This document shows positions 13,090-18,781 of a DNA stretch of 18,781 nucleotides, one piece after another (position 1 is the stretch's first letter; each line of letters starts with the position of its first letter). The stretch covers positions 1 through 18,781 of the forward strand of contig JBFWMT010000051.1 in the NCBI GenBank assembly GCA_050251415.1, in the 5' to 3' direction. The notes beneath the pieces were generated by a model. It did not search any database. It saw only the letters and a program-made list of their open reading frames with translations, and was not told where the DNA came from. This stretch comes from UBA8514 sp050251415. GTDB taxonomy: Bacteria; Bacillota; Clostridia; Lachnospirales; Anaerotignaceae. Made by a program: the position numbers and the translations under genes.

Positions 13090-15477
13090 GTGAAAAAAAT
13101 ATTAATTATACTAGTGATGGTATGCTTTTTCATTAGTGGATGCACAGCAGAAATTGATAAACCAAAAGAGATAGGTAATGTAATAACTGAGAGTAAGAAA
13201 GAGGAAACAGAGGATAAGTTAGGTGATAATATACCTGTTTTGCGTAGTGTTGCGGCAAAAATGATTGCCCTTGCAATGAGTGACAGTGACGAAATAACCT
13301 CCATGGATAACGAAACAAATTTTAGCGATGTTGCTGAAACGGACTGGTATTATCCATATATAAATAGGGTGTGCTATTTGGGTTATATGCAAGGTACTGA
13401 TGAGGGATTTATGCCAAATGAGCCTCTTAATTTATATCAGGCACAGATACTTGTAAATAAAATTTCCAATGAAAAAATTCAGTTAAGCGAAAGTGATAAG
13501 GATAAGGCTGTGTCTTACAGGCTATGGTGTCAGCTTTTTGTGAAGGCACTTGAAGGAAGAATGGAAGAACTTGAACTTACTGAAAAAACCATAGGCATAT
13601 TTGCAACCACTGAAAATGGAAATATGCCGTCTTGGACAGCCTCAACCAGTGATGGAGTGCTTAAATACCAGGGCTATGCTTTAGATGCCTATGTAGACAA
13701 GACTATAACCGTTATAGTTAAGGAAGATGAAATTGTAGGAATTTTGGATTTATCAAGCGACGATGCTTGTTTTGAAAATGCCTATGTAAGTAAAGATAGC
13801 AGTAACCAGTGTAATGTTGTGTATGAAAGTGGTAGCCGTACACTGAAATACAGTGGAGAGGTTCCTTTGCCTATTGGTACAATAACTGTTAGAAATGGTG
13901 AAATCCTGAGTACTTCTTTTACAGAAAATAATATTAGTGGCACTATTAAGTTAGCAGATGGCAATAGAATTTTCCTAGAAGACGTAGGTGATATAGTGGT
14001 AGATGATAAGTTTAAAATTTATGATGTTACAAATGAAAATCAAGTTGTATGCAAAGGAATTTCGGCACTTACATGTGGAAGTGATATAGCAAACTTTTAT
14101 CGAAAAAATGATATAATTTGTGGTGCGATTATTACTAAGACATCTTCCCCTAAAAAAATACGTACAGTTATAGGAACAACAAATTTTCAGGGGTACATTC
14201 ATTCTTCAGTAAGCCTAAGCGCCTTGAATGGCATGAAAATTATGTGCTCAAAAGGTACTGATGACGTAACAGAACTTAATATAACAGCAGATAATAGTGA
14301 TGAATATTTTGGCGATTCAACACGCATTTATATATCACCAAAAAATAGTGGGGATATTATTTCTATTACATCAATCGAAAGGAATTGGACTGATAAAATA
14401 CCAAAATACAGTGGCACAATTGAAATTGAAAAACGTGAAGATGGCTTTGTTATTGTAAATGAAGTTGACATGGAGACCTACATTGAAGCAGTTGTTCCAA
14501 GTGAAATGCCTACGTCATACGGAATTGAGGCTGCAAAGGTTCAGGCAGTTTCGGCACGAAGCTATGCTTATAATCAGTATTTTGCCAACAAATACCATAG
14601 CTATGGCGCAAACGTGGACGATTCTGTTTTGTGCCAGGTATATAACAATGTAGCCCCAAATGAAACCTCTAAAAAAGCAGCCAAAGAAACCGAGGGTATC
14701 TGTCTTACCTATAATGATGAAGTTATTAGTGCCAACTTCTTTTCTACATCTTGCGGTACTTTTGCATCAAGCGGCGAGGTTTGGGCATCAGATAGCGGCA
14801 AGGTATTTCCAGCAGAAACAAAGGAATATTTACAGGCACACTGCAACTATGAAAAACCACTTAACAACGAGGAAAATATTAAGGAGTTTCTAAAGAATAC
14901 TCAAAACTCCTCATACGACAGCTGGGTAAACTGGTATAGATGGAGCATTAAAATGACTGGGGATGAACTATCAACAGCTATAAACAAAAACATTGAATTT
15001 GCATGGAAAAAATACCCTCTGTTAGTAAAAACAATGCAAACGGATGGAAGTTATAAAAGCAGAAGTGTAAGCAATATAGGCAAGATAAAAAGCATTTCGG
15101 TAATTAAACGTGGTGATGGTGGGAATATAATGGAACTTAAGCTAGCTGGTGAAACATCAACTGTTCTGCTTAAAACAGAGTATGTTATACGAACCATTCT
15201 TCGACCTGTAAGCTATAGTGGGTCAGTTGTTAGCACTGTACTTAATGACGGGAAGCAAATGGCAAATTATGCTATTATGCCAAGTGCTTTTTTCACAATG
15301 GACATAACAAGTGATGCAAATGGTTTTATAAGTGAAATTGCTTTTACAGGTGGCGGCAATGGTCATGGTGTAGGAATGAGCCAAAATGGTGTAAAAGGCA
15401 TGGCAGACAGTGGCTTTGGTTATTCAGAAATTTTACAGTATTACTATAAAGGCACCCAGTTAAACAAAAAGCTTTGA
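13090..15477 (+). CDS. Lipoprotein with S-layer homology motif and SpoIID/LytB peptidoglycan-acting domain
   Basis: The 795-residue protein starts at GTG 13090 behind a strong GAGGAGGGG site. Residues 1-18 are a lipoprotein signal peptide (MKKILIILVMVCFFISGC) with Cys18 as the lipidation site, so it is likely anchored on the outer face of the membrane and processed by LspA. Residues ~78-125 (FSDVAETDWYYPYINRVCYLGYMQG) form one recognisable S-layer homology motif. Residues ~165-430 are a beta-rich region I do not recognise. From ~440 to the end it is a SpoIID domain, with the probable catalytic Glu472 in VVPSEMP, the AxSARSYAY segment after it, and the C-terminal GHGVGMSQNG (758-767). SpoIID enzymes are lytic transglycosylases acting on denuded glycan strands. 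This is much longer than sporulation SpoIID (about 340 residues) and lacks its usual neighbours, so a vegetative wall-remodelling role is as likely as a sporulation one. Confidence 0.87.
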   Translation: MKKILIILVMVCFFISGCTAEIDKPKEIGNVITESKKEETEDKLGDNIPVLRSVAAKMIALAMSDSDEITSMDNETNFSDVAETDWYYPYINRVCYLGYMQGTDEGFMPNEPLNLYQAQILVNKISNEKIQLSESDKDKAVSYRLWCQLFVKALEGRMEELELTEKTIGIFATTENGNMPSWTASTSDGVLKYQGYALDAYVDKTITVIVKEDEIVGILDLSSDDACFENAYVSKDSSNQCNVVYESGSRTLKYSGEVPLPIGTITVRNGEILSTSFTENNISGTIKLADGNRIFLEDVGDIVVDDKFKIYDVTNENQVVCKGISALTCGSDIANFYRKNDIICGAIITKTSSPKKIRTVIGTTNFQGYIHSSVSLSALNGMKIMCSKGTDDVTELNITADNSDEYFGDSTRIYISPKNSGDIISITSIERNWTDKIPKYSGTIEIEKREDGFVIVNEVDMETYIEAVVPSEMPTSYGIEAAKVQAVSARSYAYNQYFANKYHSYGANVDDSVLCQVYNNVAPNETSKKAAKETEGICLTYNDEVISANFFSTSCGTFASSGEVWASDSGKVFPAETKEYLQAHCNYEKPLNNEENIKEFLKNTQNSSYDSWVNWYRWSIKMTGDELSTAINKNIEFAWKKYPLLVKTMQTDGSYKSRSVSNIGKIKSISVIKRGDGGNIMELKLAGETSTVLLKTEYVIRTILRPVSYSGSVVSTVLNDGKQMANYAIMPSAFFTMDITSDANGFISEIAFTGGGNGHGVGMSQNGVKGMADSGFGYSEILQYYYKGTQLNKKL

Positions 15478-15546
15478 ACTTTGTGAAGAAAGATGGTAAA
15501 ATTTTAGCAAGCGAAAAAAGGTATGTACAAAAGAAGGAGTTTAAAT

Positions 15547-17079
15547 ATGCTTTCTAAAATAACAAGCTGTGGAATAATAGGGGTAGATGGATTTTTGGTT
15601 GGGGTAGAGGTGGATGTAAGCAACGGTCTGCCTGCAATAGATTTGGTTGGACTGCCAGACTCTGCAGTTAAGGAATCTCGTGAAAGGGTACGTACCGCCA
15701 TAAAAAACAGCGGTTTTCAGTTCCCTGTAAAAAGAATAACAGTAAACCTTGCCCCCGCTGACATGAAAAAAGAAGGCCCTTGCTTTGATTTGCCTATTGC
15801 AGTTGGAATTTTGGTTTGCAGTGGAATAATATCACCAGAAAGTGTGGCAGATACTATGATAACAGGCGAGTTATCCTTAGATGGCTCGGTCAACGGTGTA
15901 AACGGAGTTTTACCAATGGTTTACAGTGCATTTAAAAGTGGAATACAAAGGTTTATTGTACCAAAAGACAATGCTGACGAGGCATCTTTGGTGCAGGGTG
16001 CTGAGATTTTTCCAGTGGAAAATTTGAAACAGCTTTGCGACCACTTGAACGGACAAAATAAGCTTGAACCTTACAGCGTTGATATTGAGCAAATGTTTTG
16101 TAGGGATGGAGATAAAGAAATATTAGATTTTGCCGATGTGAAAGGACAGGAAAGTGTGAAGCGTGCCATGGAAATTGCGGCGGCAGGGTATCACAACATA
16201 CTTATGGTTGGCCCACCTGGCTCGGGTAAAACAATGCTTGCAAAACGAATGCCTTCTATACTTCCTGACTTAACCTTTGATGAATGTGTAGAGATAACTA
16301 AAATTTATAGCGTATCAGGATTACTTACCAACAAAAGTGCCCTCATAAATAAACGCCCATTTAGGTCACCGCACCACACAATTTCGGCGTCGGCACTTAC
16401 AGGCGGAGGACGTATTCCCAAACCTGGTGAAATTTCACTTGCAAACAAAGGCGTGCTGTTTTTAGACGAATTGCCAGAATTTGCAAGAAATGCTCTTGAA
16501 ATTATGCGTCAACCGCTTGAGGACGGCGATGTTACAATATCTAGGGTTAACGGAACGGTTACATACCCTGCAGACTTTATGCTTTTGGCGGCAATGAATC
16601 CATGCCCATGCGGATATCTTGGTGATGGCGACAAGTGCCATTGCACCCAAAATGAAATAATTAAGTATACAAGTAAAATAAGCGGTCCATTGTTGGATAG
16701 GATAGATATTCAGGTTGAGGCAAGTGCCATAAAGTATGAGGATTTAAACAGTAGCGAAAGACAAGAGTCATCGACAGATATAAAAAATAGAGTTGTACGT
16801 GCGCACAGGTTGCAATTGGAACGATACAAAGACGACAACATTCAGTTTAACAGTCAGCTTACAGCACCGTTAATTGAAAAATACTGTGCTTTGGGACAAA
16901 AGGAACAGTCACTTTTAAAAGCGGCTTTTGATAGGCTGAATTTAAGTGCCCGAGGCTACCATAAAATATTAAAAATGGCACGTACAGTTGCTGACCTTGA
17001 CCAAAGTGAAAATATTACCGCAAGGCATTTGGCAGAGGTTATACAATACCGTAGCCTGGATAGAAAATATTTAATGTAA
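15547..17079 (+). CDS. yifB: YifB/ComM family Mg-chelatase-like AAA+ ATPase
   Basis: The 510-residue protein has the three-part family layout. An N-terminal Lon-protease-like ChlI domain (1-~175, MLSKITSCGIIGVDGFLVGVEVDVSNGLPAIDLVGLPD) has no evident protease function. A Mg-chelatase-type AAA+ domain follows, with Walker A GPPGSGKT at 222-229 and Walker B GVLFLDELPEF (302-312), and CPCGYLGDGDKCHC supplies four conserved cysteines. The C-terminal lid domain is of the Mg-chelatase type (from ~415). Characterised ComM of Vibrio is a hexameric helicase aiding branch migration during natural transformation; a role here is inferred. The ATG at 15547 is preferred over one at 15523 because AAGGAG (15534-15539) is 7 bases before it. 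It is 69 bases after the SpoIID gene with no terminator between, so they may be cotranscribed. Confidence 0.94.
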   Translation: MLSKITSCGIIGVDGFLVGVEVDVSNGLPAIDLVGLPDSAVKESRERVRTAIKNSGFQFPVKRITVNLAPADMKKEGPCFDLPIAVGILVCSGIISPESVADTMITGELSLDGSVNGVNGVLPMVYSAFKSGIQRFIVPKDNADEASLVQGAEIFPVENLKQLCDHLNGQNKLEPYSVDIEQMFCRDGDKEILDFADVKGQESVKRAMEIAAAGYHNILMVGPPGSGKTMLAKRMPSILPDLTFDECVEITKIYSVSGLLTNKSALINKRPFRSPHHTISASALTGGGRIPKPGEISLANKGVLFLDELPEFARNALEIMRQPLEDGDVTISRVNGTVTYPADFMLLAAMNPCPCGYLGDGDKCHCTQNEIIKYTSKISGPLLDRIDIQVEASAIKYEDLNSSERQESSTDIKNRVVRAHRLQLERYKDDNIQFNSQLTAPLIEKYCALGQKEQSLLKAAFDRLNLSARGYHKILKMARTVADLDQSENITARHLAEVIQYRSLDRKYLM

Positions 17080-17125
17080 ATAAAATCAGCCGGTTTGCAT
17101 ACCTTATTGTATTGGAGGTGTACTG

Positions 17126-17731
17126 ATGGCTGATTTTATTTTGTATCTAACTGGCATAATTAACAGTTTAGGTTATTTGGGTATTTTTGGTGCAGCTACG
17201 TTGGAATATGCGTGCTTTCCAGTTTCTAGTGAAATCTTACTTCCATTTATAGGTTATTCGGTATATATGGGTAAACTTAACTTACCTTTGGCGGTGTTGT
17301 TTAGTACCTTTGGCGGTATAGTAGGGTGCAGTTTTTGCTATGGTGCAGGCAGATTTGGACGTGGCATTATGGATAAAATATTTGCTAAGCGCTTTTGTTC
17401 TGTAAAACTGGGTATTGAAAAGGCAGAACAATATTTTATAAGTAATGGAAAACAGTCTGTTTTTTTTGGCAGACTTATGCCAATAGTGCGTACTTACATA
17501 TCCTTTCCTGCAGGCATGGCAAAAATGAATTATATAGCATTCTTAGGATATTCGGCGGCTGGGGCATTGTTGTGGAATACTATTCTTATTTCACTGGGTT
17601 ATTTTATGGGGGAACACTGGAAGGAAATCACTGTATTTTTTGGAAATAATAAAATTGCCATAAGCCTTATTGTACTTATGCTTATAGGACTAGTTTGGAT
17701 AAATAAAAAAAGAAGTAAGACCATAATTTAA
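17126..17731 (+). CDS. DedA family (VTT domain) membrane protein
   Basis: The 201-residue polytopic membrane protein is of the DedA/SNARE-associated family. Characterised members flip undecaprenyl phosphate or phospholipids across the membrane; the substrate here is unknown. Signature residues are present: Glu27 and the FPVSSEILLPFIG stretch (31-43) in the first re-entrant region, GRFGRG (75-80), and FFGRLMPIVRTYISFPAG (113-130) with Arg116 and Arg122 and the PAG turn. The ends are hydrophobic helices, with a basic tail KKRSKTII. TGGAGGTG sits 6-7 bases before ATG. It lies 46 bases after yifB, and its stop falls in the loop of a hairpin that terminates the convergent regulator gene. Confidence 0.92.
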   Translation: MADFILYLTGIINSLGYLGIFGAATLEYACFPVSSEILLPFIGYSVYMGKLNLPLAVLFSTFGGIVGCSFCYGAGRFGRGIMDKIFAKRFCSVKLGIEKAEQYFISNGKQSVFFGRLMPIVRTYISFPAGMAKMNYIAFLGYSAAGALLWNTILISLGYFMGEHWKEITVFFGNNKIAISLIVLMLIGLVWINKKRSKTII

Positions 17732-17743
17732 TGGTTTACTTCT
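17704..17743 (-). terminator. Terminator of the LysR-type gene, embedded in the dedA-like 3' end
   Basis: AGAAGTAAGACCAT (17711-17724) pairs with ATGGTTTACTTCT (17731-17743) with a single bulged base, around loop AATTTA. On the minus strand it is followed by seven T (A at 17705-17711 on plus), a good intrinsic terminator. On plus only TCGGAATT follows, so it is a weak terminator in that direction. Both stop codons lie within the hairpin. Confidence 0.85.
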
Positions 17744-18698
17744 CGGAATTAAATTTATATATTACATCTTTTGAAAACGATATAAACTCGGACATCGCTT
17801 GACTAACATATCGGTTCTTTTTGTGTGCAAACACTATGTTACGCTTTGAAAGAGGGCTATTAATTTTATAAAATACGACCTCTGTACGTGGATAGCCGTA
17901 TATTATAACTTTGTCAGTAACAAACGCTATCCCCATGCCCATGCAGGCTACGTTATAGCTTGTCATTAACTGGTCGAGGTACATAATTACACGTGGATTA
18001 AACCCTGACTCATGGCAAAGGGATAGGGCACGTTCCCCCATATCGTTGCCCTTACGCAAAAAAATGAAAGCTTCGCTTTTGAAGTTGTCTAAATTAACAG
18101 CAGGGAAATCCTCACTTAAGTGCTTTTTTTGTTTTATATCTTTGGCAGTAAGCTGATAATTTCTTAGGGTTGTATTAATAGTTAAATCTCTAGGAACAGC
18201 CACCAAAACATTTTCTTTAAGTACAGGATACACAGTATACACATTTTTGTCAAAATCAAAACTGTCCATCACAAGATCTAGGCTTTCACCAAGCAAATCT
18301 ACATTAAGCTGCGAAGAATGAGCCTCTATGAGGTCAATTTGTATACCTGGATGGCGTTTAGAAAATTTTGAAATTGCGTGTGGCAGTATAAAAGAAGAGA
18401 AAAAATTTGACCCGCCTATTTTAAGATGACCGCTTTTTAGGTTTCCCATATCATTAAGTTTACATTGAAGGTCATTTTGTACGCTTAAAATTTCTTCAAC
18501 TGCCAATATGAAGGTTTTTCCAGCTTCCGTAAGTAAAAGTGGAGATACACTTCTGTCAAAAAGAATAGCACCTGCTTCGCGTTCAACTTTTTTTATGGCA
18601 GTACTTAAGGCTGGCTGAGATATACCAAGGTTTGCCGCTGCCTTGGAAAAACTTTTTTCCTTATATACTACGTAAACATACTTCATATATTGAAGCAT
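17736..18698 (-). CDS. LysR family transcriptional regulator
   Basis: The 320-residue protein has the LysR architecture. An N-terminal winged helix-turn-helix (about 1-60, with KEKSFSKAAANLGISQPALSTAIKKVEREAGAILFDRS) and a linker helix lead into a two-lobe periplasmic-binding-like effector domain (about 90-300, GHLKIGGSNFFSSFILPHAISKFSKRHPGIQIDL). Such proteins bind DNA as tetramers and respond to a small co-inducer, which cannot be told from sequence. The target is normally a divergent neighbour, which here would lie beyond the right edge. The start at 18698 is supported by AGGAGG 6-7 bases upstream. That ribosome binding site is part of a dyad (18706-18732). It ends convergent with, and 4 bases from, the DedA gene. 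Confidence 0.94.
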   Translation of the reverse strand: MLQYMKYVYVVYKEKSFSKAAANLGISQPALSTAIKKVEREAGAILFDRSVSPLLLTEAGKTFILAVEEILSVQNDLQCKLNDMGNLKSGHLKIGGSNFFSSFILPHAISKFSKRHPGIQIDLIEAHSSQLNVDLLGESLDLVMDSFDFDKNVYTVYPVLKENVLVAVPRDLTINTTLRNYQLTAKDIKQKKHLSEDFPAVNLDNFKSEAFIFLRKGNDMGERALSLCHESGFNPRVIMYLDQLMTSYNVACMGMGIAFVTDKVIIYGYPRTEVVFYKINSPLSKRNIVFAHKKNRYVSQAMSEFISFSKDVIYKFNSEK

Positions 18699-18705
18699 AT
18701 GGCTC

Positions 18706-18732
18706 CTCCTAAGAACAAAAATACCTAAGGAG
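18706..18732 (-). promoter_or_regulatory. Dyad covering the LysR-gene ribosome binding site
   Basis: CTCCTAAG (18706-18713) and CTAAGGAG (18725-18732) form an inverted repeat with one mismatch and an 11-base spacer. In the minus-strand mRNA the second arm includes the AGGAG of the ribosome binding site, so the fold would hide it. At DNA level it could instead be a LysR-type autoregulatory operator. Both roles are inferred. Confidence 0.5.
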
Positions 18733-18781
18733 AACCAACAGGTCTTTTTGCTGTAATGTTTTAAATATCATTTTCTGTTTT

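Noticed and set aside
15523..15546. Longer YifB start at ATG 15523
   Set aside because: The family N-terminus (MLSKI) begins at 15547, which also has the AAGGAG site; the extra codons would contain that site.
1..18781. CRISPR array, prophage or defence system
   Set aside because: No regularly spaced short repeats, and no integrase, phage structural or nuclease gene was seen; all long frames were assigned to housekeeping families.

Overview
The window looks like a chromosomal segment of a low-GC Gram-positive anaerobe, most likely of class Clostridia (Lachnospirales-like). The basis is the AT-rich third positions, strong AGGAGG-type ribosome binding sites, a T-box leader on pheST, an archaeal-type AspRS next to gatCAB, and a lipoprotein with an S-layer homology motif. 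The genus cannot be fixed from the sequence alone. No prophage, transposase, CRISPR array or defence island is visible. Apart from one pair of intergenic repeats the content is housekeeping.

Layout. Bases 1-974 (minus) hold the N-terminal part of a DEAD-box RNA helicase that runs off the left edge. Divergent from it is a Phe-type T-box leader (about 1139-1418) followed by pheS-pheT, a terminator, and the azlC-azlD branched-chain amino acid exporter pair. Next come an archaeal-type, probably non-discriminating aspartyl-tRNA synthetase (6178-7506) and the gatC-gatA-gatB operon (7790-11002). Together these form the indirect route to Asn-tRNA(Asn), and GatCAB may also serve Gln-tRNA(Gln). A class II fructose-bisphosphate aldolase (minus) follows, divergent from lspA. 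Then come a 6S RNA gene, a large lipoprotein with SLH and SpoIID domains, a YifB/ComM-type AAA ATPase, a DedA-family membrane protein, and a convergent LysR-type regulator.

The most unusual structure is a pair of related intergenic repeats in inverted orientation that bracket the gatCAB operon (7514-7733 on plus, 11012-11174 on minus). Each is a multi-branched imperfect palindrome with terminal inverted repeats and three internal hairpins whose pairing is kept despite sequence differences. The left copy carries about 60 extra bases that fold on paper into a compact four-way cloverleaf (7571-7628) with no unpaired base at the junction. This resembles a non-autonomous mobile element or structured intergenic RNA family. 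I cannot say from memory whether it has been described.

Regulation visible in the sequence: T-box attenuation of pheST with specifier UUC; a terminator shared by gatB and fba; overlapping divergent promoter regions between fba and lspA; a LysR-gene terminator embedded in the end of the dedA-like gene; and an inverted repeat that includes the ribosome binding site of the LysR gene. All structures were folded by eye.
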